NCBI GenBank assembly: GCA_050253535.1
Contig: JBFWIW010000038.1
Location: 1-28,905 of the forward strand
From: JBFWIW01 sp050253535
GTDB taxonomy: Bacteria; Bacillota; Clostridia; Oscillospirales; Oscillospiraceae
Reading direction: 5' to 3'
DNA length: 28,905 bases
This document shows, piece after piece, positions 22,789-28,905 of this stretch; position 1 is the stretch's first letter; each line of letters begins with the position of its first letter. The notes under the pieces are model-generated. The model made no database searches and was not told the DNA's origin. It saw only the letters and a list, made by a program, of their open reading frames with translations. Made by a program: the position numbers and the translations under genes.

Positions 22789-22908
22789 GTGATCTGTTTT
22801 GAGACTGCCCCTTTTTCCATGTCTTTGCATTTTCTCCACCCCCGTAAAAGATACGGTTTTAAATGAGCCGCAGGCTTGTCCCCCGGCCCCCTGTTCTCCG
22901 GCAGGGTA

Positions 22909-23964
22909 TCACCAGTCCTCCAACTCCCATGGCATCTTTCTTTTTGGCCAGGTGGATTCCCTCTCCACCAGGGTAACAGGCAGCTCGATCGCCGCTGCGG
23001 AGTCGTTTTTCGTATTCTTCTCGATATTTTTCAGCAGCAATTCAAACGTCTGCTTTCCCAGCCGATACTTTGGGACATTTATCGCTGTGAGCGAGGGGCT
23101 TACGATGGAGGATGCGAAAATATTGTCAAACCCGATCACGCAGACATCCTCGGGCACGCGCAGATTATGTTCGTCCAGTGCTTTCAGGGCGCCGATCGCC
23201 ATCTGGTCGTTACTGGCAAATACGCCGTCAAAGGATATCCCGCCCATCAGGAGCCTGTGGATACAGTTATAACCGCTCCACGGTGAATGCTCCCGTTCCA
23301 CCACAAGATTTTCATCAAAGGGGATTCCGTTTCGTTTCAGCACTTCCAGATACCCGTCAAAACGCCTTCTCACCATTTCCGAGCCCGTCGTTATGAAAAC
23401 GATTTGCCTCGCTCCCGAATCAATCAGCTTTTGTGTGGCGAGCATGCCCCCCTTATAATTCTCCACAAAAACCGAATCAACCCCGTATTTTGTCATATCC
23501 CGTTCCATACTGATCACTGGAATATGCTTTTTCCCACTTGTCAGGCTGGAAAGCCCCTCAAAATACGCGACGTTTCTCGAGTCCGCCACGGAATCAAGAA
23601 TGATTCCGTCCACTTTATTCCTTGTCAGTATTCTTACACATTCCGTTTCCTTTTCAAATTTATCTCCGGTATTGTAGAGGAGGAGGCTGTATCCGGATTT
23701 ATCCGCAATCTCCTGCATACCGGTAATCACATGTGAAAAGAAGATCCGGTCTATATTCGGAATAATGATTCCAATTGTCCTGGTTTTATTGGATTTCATG
23801 CTCTGCGCGATACAATTTGGTTCGTAATTCAATGTTTTTACGACGGAAAGAACCCTTTCCCGGGTTTTATCGCTGACATACCTGGCGTTGTTCAGGACAT
23901 TTGAAACCGTGGAAATCGACACCCCTGCGAGCTTTGCCACCAATTTAATGTTTACATCGGACAT
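22909..23964 (-). CDS. LacI-family transcriptional regulator
   Basis: The 351-aa protein from MSDVNIKLVA has a LacI helix-turn-helix (KLAGVSISTVSNVLN, about 11-25), a hinge PNCIAQSMKS and a periplasmic-binding-like effector domain (TRTIGIIIPN onward; FDGVFASNDQMAIG; VIGFDN). The frame stays open 27 codons further upstream, but AAAGGATG precedes the ATG at 23964 and the family N-terminus starts there. It is the last gene of the AroE-TRAP unit, 139 nt after dctM, so the regulator is probably made from the unit it controls. Three palindromes with a central CG or CA upstream of aroE fit LacI-family operators. The inducer is probably the substrate or product of that system (inference). The C-terminus carries a short extra tail, WPKRKMPWELEDW. 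Confidence 0.92.
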   Translation of the reverse strand: MSDVNIKLVAKLAGVSISTVSNVLNNARYVSDKTRERVLSVVKTLNYEPNCIAQSMKSNKTRTIGIIIPNIDRIFFSHVITGMQEIADKSGYSLLLYNTGDKFEKETECVRILTRNKVDGIILDSVADSRNVAYFEGLSSLTSGKKHIPVISMERDMTKYGVDSVFVENYKGGMLATQKLIDSGARQIVFITTGSEMVRRRFDGYLEVLKRNGIPFDENLVVEREHSPWSGYNCIHRLLMGGISFDGVFASNDQMAIGALKALDEHNLRVPEDVCVIGFDNIFASSIVSPSLTAINVPKYRLGKQTFELLLKNIEKNTKNDSAAAIELPVTLVERESTWPKRKMPWELEDW

Positions 23965-24103
23965 GTTATCATCCTTTCCGGTTAAACATAACGCACCGAT
24001 ACAAAACCCCATCTGAGTGCGTATTTCCGCGCTTTGCCTTTTCATCGGCTGGCGTTAGCCGGCTTGTTTCAAAATTTCCGACTTGCACATAATCCCGCGC
24101 AGC

Positions 24104-25387
24104 TCAGATCAAGCCCGGTATTAAGGTCGTAAGATTCGGAATAAAGATAATCAACGCAACAACAACCAGCATCGCGATAAGAAACGGAATGGTATAGAGC
24201 AACGTAGTTTCCATTCTGACGTTTCCGGATGAGCAGGCAACAAACAGTGCCGCGCCCACGGGAGGCGATACCCCGCCGATCGCGCTTAAAATGCAGATCA
24301 CCACGCCAAAGGTCAGCGGATCGATGCCCACCGACTGTATGATGGGGAAAAATACCGGAACCAGCATAATAATAAGCGGCGTTCCGTCGATAAACATGCC
24401 ACCGATAAAGAAAACAACGGCAATGATCGCAAGAATGAAATAATGGCTGTCGGAAACGGAAGTCAGTAAGGTTCCGATCATCTTCGGTACATTGTATACG
24501 GTCAGAAGCCAGCTGAACACCATCGAAGTGCCAATGACGAACATGACGATGGCGGTGCCCTTGGCGGCCTTTGAGGCGATATTGATAAAGTCCTTTGGGG
24601 AAATGGTCTTATAGACCAGCGTTCCCAGAATAAAAGTATATACAACGGCCACAACGCTCGCCTCAGTCGGGGTAAAAATGCCGGATACAATCCCGCCAAT
24701 AATAATAACCGGCGCAAGCAGCGGCAGCAAGGAATCCAAAAAGCTCTTCCAAACCTCTTTAATAGAAAATTTTGCTGTAATGCTCATCCCCCAGCCGTAT
24801 TTCGTACATATAATTCGAGACGCGATCATGAGTCCGAATCCGACGAGAACACCGGGAATAACGCCCGCCATAAAAAGCTTGCTGACGGATATGCTCGTGA
24901 TACTGCCCAATATAATAAAAGTCAGACTGGGAGGGATGATAACACCCACGCTGCCCGATGCCGCAAGAAGAGGAGCGCTGAATTTTTTTGGGTATCCCAT
25001 CTTATCCATCGCGTCAATCATAATGGAGCTTAAAGCAGCCGTATCGGCCGTTGCGGAGCCCGAAATGCCGGCCATCAGCATCCCGGCTACCGCTACGACA
25101 TAACACATGCCGCACCTCATCCATCCCACCAGACTGTCGGCAAATTTGACAAGCTTGGCGGTAATGCCGCTTTGCTCCATAATCGCGCCCGCCAGCATAA
25201 AAAACGGTATTGCGAGCAAAGTAAAACTGTTGACCGCGACAAACATTTTTTGCGGAACAATACTGATGGACATGTCTCCGCCCAAAAGCAGTGCGACGAT
25301 TGTCGCAAGACCGACCGAAACGGCAATTGGGATTCCACAGATCATCAGCGCAATGAAGACTATAAGGATCAGAGCAAGAATACTCAA
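24104..25387 (-). CDS. dctM: TRAP transporter large permease subunit DctM (third system)
   Basis: This 427-aa protein has about eleven to twelve hydrophobic segments and the DctM signatures ISGSATADTA (108-117), GVIIPPSLTF and PPVGAALFVA. Its SGSATADTAA version sets it apart from the other two DctM proteins here and is the form common in dicarboxylate and sugar-acid TRAP systems. The start overlaps the dctQ stop by four bases (25384-25387). The LacI regulator follows. It is the membrane translocation subunit of the importer whose binding protein is at 26101. Confidence 0.94.
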   Translation of the reverse strand: MSILALILIVFIALMICGIPIAVSVGLATIVALLLGGDMSISIVPQKMFVAVNSFTLLAIPFFMLAGAIMEQSGITAKLVKFADSLVGWMRCGMCYVVAVAGMLMAGISGSATADTAALSSIMIDAMDKMGYPKKFSAPLLAASGSVGVIIPPSLTFIILGSITSISVSKLFMAGVIPGVLVGFGLMIASRIICTKYGWGMSITAKFSIKEVWKSFLDSLLPLLAPVIIIGGIVSGIFTPTEASVVAVVYTFILGTLVYKTISPKDFINIASKAAKGTAIVMFVIGTSMVFSWLLTVYNVPKMIGTLLTSVSDSHYFILAIIAVVFFIGGMFIDGTPLIIMLVPVFFPIIQSVGIDPLTFGVVICILSAIGGVSPPVGAALFVACSSGNVRMETTLLYTIPFLIAMLVVVALIIFIPNLTTLIPGLI

Positions 25388-25863
25388 TCACCATTCCTCC
25401 TTTTTATTTTCCATTTTCCAATCAACTCGACTACCAGGAAAAAACTGCTTAAAAGCGCGCAAACCGGTACGGCCGAATAAACGGCAGAAAGGCGCAGAGG
25501 CAAAAGTGCCGATTTCGCCCCGTGCCCCGATATCGTATAAATGATGCCGTAATAAAAAACGACTGAGAAAAACAGGAAGTACGCCACATAATAAAGCGCA
25601 TGAAAATATGGTTTAAACTTGGCTGACTTATTTACAAAATACTCCAGCATAAGATGCGATTTTTGTTTAACCGCGACCGCGATAGACAAGAAAACACTCC
25701 ATACGAAGAGATACCGGGACATCTCTTCCGACCACGCAATTCCATAGGAAAAGACATAGCGCAAAACCACCTGCATGAAAACCAGAACCACAAGACATCC
25801 CAGTAAAATTAGAACAATCGCCTTTAGAAGAAATTCCAGACGTTTTGCGAATCTTTCCATCAT
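25384..25863 (-). CDS. dctQ: TRAP transporter small permease subunit DctQ (third system)
   Basis: The 159-aa protein has four hydrophobic segments and the DctQ core VLRYVFSYGIAWSEEMSRYLFVW (W-S-E-E-x-x-R-Y). It ends in a basic tail and overlaps dctM by ATGA. The gap to dctP is unusually long (237 nt). Its short length and early first membrane segment are normal for the family. Confidence 0.92.
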   Translation of the reverse strand: MMERFAKRLEFLLKAIVLILLGCLVVLVFMQVVLRYVFSYGIAWSEEMSRYLFVWSVFLSIAVAVKQKSHLMLEYFVNKSAKFKPYFHALYYVAYFLFFSVVFYYGIIYTISGHGAKSALLPLRLSAVYSAVPVCALLSSFFLVVELIGKWKIKRRNGD

Positions 25864-26100
25864 AACATCTACCTCGTTACCCTATCATCAATAATATTTT
25901 GATTTTACCAAAAGAATATAGGCAAAGAGGCACCGCCTGTCTCTCCGGTCGGAAATACCGATTTCAGAGAAGGGCCTTACCCGCCGCCGTTTTCTGCACC
26001 GACATGCCAGGTGCGTGGAGAACTGTCTCGGAAGCGGGCAAGCCCTGCGTTTAGACGTATATCGGTATATTCCGCGAACAGGCCGTCAAGGCGGGCTCAC
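25864..26100. other. Unusually long GC-rich gap between dctP and dctQ of the third TRAP system
   Basis: Most genes in these units are separated by few bases, but here 237 nt lie between dctP and dctQ. A small hairpin is possible: GCACC (25996-26000) with GGTGC (26010-26014) around nine bases. No reading frame with a ribosome site is apparent. It may act like the hairpins found at the same place in the other two systems, or hold decayed sequence. Confidence 0.45.
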
Positions 26101-27171
26101 TTAGTCTGCCATATCCTGAATCTCTTTTAACATATCCTGATCCATATCGGCGGCAAACTTATCGAATACCGGCTTCGCCGCCGCAATCCACTCCGATTTA
26201 TCCACCTCGGTAATGGTACAGCCCAGATTCCTAAGCTCCTCGATATTAGCGTCGTTGGTCTGCCGGGTAAATTCATACTGATAAACTCCAGCTTCGCTGG
26301 CCGCCCTGTCGACAATCGCTTGGTTTTCCGGAGAAAGCGCGTCGTATTCCTCCGGGTCCATACACAAAAGGGTAGGGGTGTTAAGATGCCCATCCAGGGT
26401 CACATATTTTGCCACTTCATAAAATTTACCGGAAACAAGCGCCCACGGAGAGGTTTCCACACCTTCTACGACGCCGGAAGACATCGCAAGATATACTTCA
26501 CCGAAGGGCATTGCAGTGGGAACTGCACCGAACTCCTTCATCACGGCGATCAGTACCGGCCAGTCGGGAACCCGGATTTTAATGCCTTTGAGATCGGTTG
26601 GGACTTTTACTTCCCGCACACTTTGCATAGTCATGCGAAATCCGTCTGCCCAGAAGGGGGTAAACACGCGAATTCCGGCCTTTTCCAGTGTGCTGTCCAC
26701 AAGTGCCTGCCCAATCTCGCTGTTTTCCACCGCAAGAAGATGGTCGTCACTTACAAACAGATAGGGCAGGGCAAAGATATTCCAGTCTGGGGCATACTTT
26801 GCGACATTGGCGGAGTTGATGACTGCAAAGTCGATGGTCCCCGTCCTCAATCCATCAAGCATTTCCTCCTCTGAACCCAAAGCGCCCTGAATATACACGT
26901 CTACCTTCATTGCGCCGTTGCTGTACTCATCGAGAAGTTCAGCAAATTTTTTTGCGCCTTCGTTGTAAACGGAGTCTTCGGCGCTGTTATGTCCCAGCTT
27001 AAATGTGATGGTCTTCACGGGAGCGGCGGGGGTGGTGGGGGTTTCGGTTGTTGCAGAAGCGGCGGAGGAAGAGGAATTACCCGATTCCGGGGCAGTGGAA
27101 GTGCAGGATGCAAAGAAGACAATGCAAAGAACAACAGCCATTGCAAATGCTATGATTTTTCTGGTACTCAT
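26101..27171 (-). CDS. dctP: TRAP transporter substrate-binding lipoprotein DctP (third system)
   Basis: The 356-aa protein starts MSTRKIIAFA with a lipoprotein signal ending FFASC (C23), then a Ser/Thr/Pro linker and a DctP domain. R179 (DGFRM) and R200 (GIKIRVP) are placed as the family's carboxylate-binding arginines. At the position of the usual Asn (GxxNP) it has EGVETSP, so the pocket differs from the two other DctP proteins here. GGGAGGAG lies four bases before this ATG; an in-frame ATG 21 nt upstream has no such site. It follows the aroE-like gene closely and begins the transporter part of the LacI-controlled unit. The ligand is unknown; a cyclic or hydroxylated acid would suit the AroE-like partner (inference). 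Confidence 0.93.
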   Translation of the reverse strand: MSTRKIIAFAMAVVLCIVFFASCTSTAPESGNSSSSAASATTETPTTPAAPVKTITFKLGHNSAEDSVYNEGAKKFAELLDEYSNGAMKVDVYIQGALGSEEEMLDGLRTGTIDFAVINSANVAKYAPDWNIFALPYLFVSDDHLLAVENSEIGQALVDSTLEKAGIRVFTPFWADGFRMTMQSVREVKVPTDLKGIKIRVPDWPVLIAVMKEFGAVPTAMPFGEVYLAMSSGVVEGVETSPWALVSGKFYEVAKYVTLDGHLNTPTLLCMDPEEYDALSPENQAIVDRAASEAGVYQYEFTRQTNDANIEELRNLGCTITEVDKSEWIAAAKPVFDKFAADMDQDMLKEIQDMAD

Positions 27172-27205
27172 TTTTCTCCTCCCAATCTTCATAATTTAAT
27201 TTTGC

Positions 27206-28084
27206 TTATTTTCTTGTGTACTTGAACATATCGCAATAGAATTGTCTCGCAGCGTCCCGGGAGCTGTCGTCAACCTTTGTTCCGAGAACAAATTCAGAAA
27301 TGACGCCGGTTGCAGCAGCCTGCATATCCATACCCATAAAGGTTTTAAGGCCAAGCGCACGAGCCTTTTTCACAACCGAGGTCTCCGGAGGATTGGTGAT
27401 CACCTCAAGCACACAGGCACTCTTGGGAAGAAGCTCCATAAAGCTCAGATCCGCGTAGTCCTCCGCAATGCCCTTCATTCCGAGACATGTGGCGTTAATA
27501 AAACAGTCCGCGCTTTCCGCGATTTTGTTAGCATTTTCCACTGTAAGCGGCGCACACGCCACTTCAAGATTCGTTCTATCCTCAAGAACGGCAGAAACCG
27601 CCTGAGCTTTCTCCAGCGTCCTGTTTAGAATCACCAGCTTCCGGGCACCCTTTTCAGCGAGCTCAGCACCGATAACCCCGCTGATTCCACCGGCGCCGAT
27701 CATCATAACGCTTTTTCCTGCCAGATCAAAGCCTTCACAGATCGCGCTCACGGCGCTTTTCCCGTCCAGCCCGCGCCCTTCCAGGGTGCCGTCTTCGTAA
27801 ATATGTACCGAATTTATAGAACGAAAGATGCGGGAAATATCGTCCATCTTATCCACGATGGAGAGAATATCCCGCTTATGAGGCATGGTCACTATGAAGC
27901 CGGGACAATTTAAATACTTGAGCGATTTGATAAACTCCGGTATTTTGCCCTTTTCAACTTTTGTGGGAAGGCATATGGCGTTTATTCCGTTTGCGTCAAA
28001 AACCTTATTAAAAAGGCTCGGCCCTGTTACATGGCCGATCGGATCGCCAATCAGCGGAACCACCTTTGTATCATGTGGATTCAT
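27206..28084 (-). CDS. Shikimate/quinate dehydrogenase (AroE/YdiB) family protein
   Basis: The 292-aa protein has the AroE layout: an N-terminal substrate domain with GDPIGH (13-18) and MPHK (catalytic K70), N91, D107 in GLDG, then the nucleotide fold GAGGISGVIG (130-139) and NATCLGM. The paired serines that bind shikimate in AroE (HSLSP) are replaced by HVTGP, so shikimate is probably not its substrate. YdiB-like enzymes oxidise quinate or shikimate, and this family also has members acting on other cyclic hydroxy acids. It is first in a unit with a TRAP importer and LacI regulator, which indicates catabolism rather than aromatic synthesis. The nearest ribosome site (GGAGGGGG) lies about 20 nt before the ATG, unusually far. 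The long leader carries the LacI-type palindromes. Confidence 0.88.
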   Translation of the reverse strand: MNPHDTKVVPLIGDPIGHVTGPSLFNKVFDANGINAICLPTKVEKGKIPEFIKSLKYLNCPGFIVTMPHKRDILSIVDKMDDISRIFRSINSVHIYEDGTLEGRGLDGKSAVSAICEGFDLAGKSVMMIGAGGISGVIGAELAEKGARKLVILNRTLEKAQAVSAVLEDRTNLEVACAPLTVENANKIAESADCFINATCLGMKGIAEDYADLSFMELLPKSACVLEVITNPPETSVVKKARALGLKTFMGMDMQAAATGVISEFVLGTKVDDSSRDAARQFYCDMFKYTRK

Positions 28085-28143
28085 CGTTAATAGATTAATA
28101 CTTTCCCCCTCCTTTTTATGTTATATGAAACCTTGCAGCTAAT

Positions 28144-28159
28144 ATAAAAACGTTTTTAT
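28144..28159. promoter_or_regulatory. LacI-type palindrome 1 (leader)
   Basis: ATAAAAACGTTTTTAT is a perfect 16-bp palindrome with a central CG, the hallmark of LacI-family sites. It lies 60 nt upstream of the aroE-like start and far downstream of the predicted transcription start near 28394, so it would act as an auxiliary or roadblock site. Confidence 0.7.
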
Positions 28160-28275
28160 GTCTTTACGGCTAATGCTTTGTCGCCTGTTGAAGTGTGCTT
28201 TACTGTGGAATCACCTGGCTTATGGTACTCGATGAGCTCAAGCTTTAACACCTGAAAACCGGGAATGTTCACTCT
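28156..28275 (-). pseudogene. Possible VOC/glyoxalase-like remnant
   Basis: A minus-strand frame between two stops reads in part GFQVLKLELIEYHKPGDS, followed by TVKHTSTGDKALAVKT and a stop. The stretch LELIEYHKP resembles the strand in VOC/glyoxalase-fold enzymes that follows the metal-binding core. No ribosome site, no complete domain and an in-frame stop upstream argue for a decayed remnant. Its end overlaps the LacI-type palindrome. The call is weak, and chance similarity is possible. Confidence 0.22.
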
Positions 28276-28400
28276 TTACGCACTCGGCGACCCCTGTTTT
28301 TGCGATATCAGATTATATGGGGATACGGAGTAAAAAAGGTTCAGGACTGTCTTAAAATCAACAGCGTTTACCTTTAAAGCTCCGTAAAATAGTCAGTAGA

Positions 28401-28423
28401 ATTATATAAAAACATTTTTATAT
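28401..28423 (-). promoter_or_regulatory. Predicted promoter -10 box with overlapping LacI-type palindrome 2
   Basis: ATATAAAAACATTTTTATAT (28404-28423) is a near-perfect palindrome with only the central CA off symmetry. On the minus strand it overlaps TATAAT (28401-28406), a perfect -10; the -35 region near TTGG is poor. A repressor here would block the polymerase directly. The predicted start near 28394 leaves a leader of about 310 nt. Confidence 0.62.
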
Positions 28424-28529
28424 CCAATTAATTTTATTTTATTAATTTATAATTATTCCATTATTACAAAATAATCTTTTAAATAAGCACTCAAAACTGT
28501 AATATTGGTTTACATAAATTGCAGATAAC

Positions 28530-28545
28530 AGAATAACGTTTTTAT
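28530..28545. promoter_or_regulatory. LacI-type palindrome 3 (upstream, degenerate)
   Basis: AGAATAACGTTTTTAT has the same right half as the palindrome at 28144 (CGTTTTTAT) but a left half with two mismatches. It lies 124 bp upstream of palindrome 2, centre to centre. With the other two sites it would form an arrangement like the auxiliary operators of the lac operon. Confidence 0.45.
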
Positions 28546-28732
28546 AAATAGCTATTAGTATATGGCTCAGGAGTTTTATGCGCTCATCGCAAAATCATCT
28601 GCATTTTGCGCTTGTTTACGTCTCGATGATTTTCAGCCGCTGACGCGGAAAACCCTGTAACCGTTGAGCTTATGGTGATAAGGATATAATGACCGATTAT
28701 TAACCATACGGCTGACAGGCAGAGTGCAAGAG

Positions 28733-28771
28733 AAAAACAGATGCAGCGTATCAAGCGCTGCATCTGTTTTT
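28733..28771. terminator. Bidirectional intrinsic terminator
   Basis: CAGATGCAGCG (28738-28748) pairs perfectly with CGCTGCATCTG (28756-28766) around a seven-base loop. The stem is flanked by A5 on the left and T5 on the right. On the minus strand it lies about 55 nt after the stop of the partial gene entering from the right edge, so it most likely ends that gene. Confidence 0.87.
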
Positions 28772-28825
28772 CTTGCTTAAAACTCAAAAACTCATTTTCA
28801 GCGATTTCGAGCGTTATAACGATGG

Positions 28826-28905
28826 TCAGGTCATTTCAAAGGCTCCAAATCGCTCCAGAACCAAATTTGAAAATTGCGCATCAATATGCACGGACATCCT
28901 TGCCA
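28826..28905 (-). CDS. C-terminal end of a gene entering from the right edge (possibly WYL-type regulator)
   Basis: One minus-strand frame is open from the right edge to a TGA at 28826 and reads in part VHIDAQFSNLVLERFGAFEMT. A hydrophobic strand followed by an ERFG-type motif resembles the end region of WYL-domain regulators (typically DRFG). A strong terminator follows, as expected after a real gene. Only 26 codons are visible, and a second frame is also open over most of this stretch, so both the frame and the family are uncertain. Confidence 0.3.
   Translation of the reverse strand, partial: ARMSVHIDAQFSNLVLERFGAFEMT

Larger units (their letters stand above)
22407..22908. other. Intergenic region between lacI and iclR
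   Basis: This gap holds the iclR promoter and operator on its left part and a terminator-like hairpin at 22742-22788 that closes the lacI unit. The remainder (about 22560-22740 and 22790-22908) shows no convincing gene or structure. Confidence 0.55.
28085..28800. other. Long leader and upstream region of the AroE-TRAP-LacI unit
   Basis: Beyond the operators, promoter boxes, terminator and possible gene remnant listed separately, I see no intact gene here. The part from about 28424 to 28560 is strongly AT-rich. A 67-codon frame at 28584-28787 crosses the terminator stem and is not believed. Confidence 0.5.

Noticed and set aside
26989..27225. Plus-strand glycine-rich frame over the start of the third dctP
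   Set aside because: The glycine run is the complement of the Pro/Thr/Ala linker codons of the lipoprotein; it is not a gene.
28584..28787. Minus-strand 67-codon frame with a hydrophobic stretch
   Set aside because: Its first codons lie in the perfect terminator stem at 28738-28766 and there is no good ribosome site, so it is most likely chance.
1..28905. CRISPR arrays, tRNA or rRNA genes, insertion sequences or integrase genes
   Set aside because: No regularly spaced repeats, cloverleaf-like sequences, transposase motifs or attachment-type direct repeats were seen by eye.

Overview
All genes that I can support in this window read leftward (minus strand). The Gram-positive lipoboxes, strong AGGAGG-type ribosome sites, TTGACA/TATAAT promoters, intermediate GC with AT-rich intergenic stretches, TRAP transporters and a secreted RHS protein suggest an anaerobic Firmicute, most likely a clostridial (Oscillospiraceae/Lachnospiraceae-like) gut or sediment bacterium. 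The assignment is inference; no rRNA or marker gene is present.

Region A (1-6.5 kb) is a three-gene surface/secretion unit. It holds a secreted multidomain protein (CBM-like domain, beta-propeller-like region, duplicated C-terminal module), then a membrane-anchored protein with four degenerate helical repeats, then an RHS/YD-repeat protein that overlaps it by ATGA and runs off the left end. Region B (6.5-7.0 kb) is AT-rich and ends in a strong bidirectional terminator.

Region C (7.0-22.4 kb) is a sugar-acid-type catabolic island. Unit C1 is an FGGY kinase, a DapA-superfamily lyase/aldolase and a CtBP-like D-2-hydroxyacid dehydrogenase. Unit C2 is a complete TRAP transporter (dctP-dctQ-dctM). 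Unit C3 is a second D-2-hydroxyacid dehydrogenase, a DgoK-like 2-keto-3-deoxy sugar-acid kinase, a second DapA-superfamily enzyme, a second TRAP transporter and an enolase-superfamily acid-sugar dehydratase. An IclR-family regulator sits at the upstream end. A shared motif, TGTNNRAAACNNNGTTYYAY, lies in front of four transcription units (iclR, C3, C2, C1), which argues for one IclR regulon.

Region D (22.9-28.1 kb) is a separate unit: an AroE-like dehydrogenase, a third TRAP transporter and a LacI-family regulator as last gene. Its leader carries three related palindromes with a central CG or CA, matching LacI-family operators, one of them on the predicted -10 box.

The right end (28.16-28.9 kb) has no intact gene that I trust. 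It shows a short reading frame that may be a decayed VOC/glyoxalase-like remnant, a strong bidirectional terminator, and the last 26 codons of a gene entering from the right, perhaps a WYL-type regulator.

Together, regions C and D look like three substrate-specific TRAP uptake systems, each tied to its own acid-processing enzymes and each under local regulation. The substrates cannot be read from the sequence. The enolase, DgoK and DapA-like enzymes point to aldonates or related 2-keto-3-deoxy acids for C3. No KDPG-type aldolase is visible in the window.
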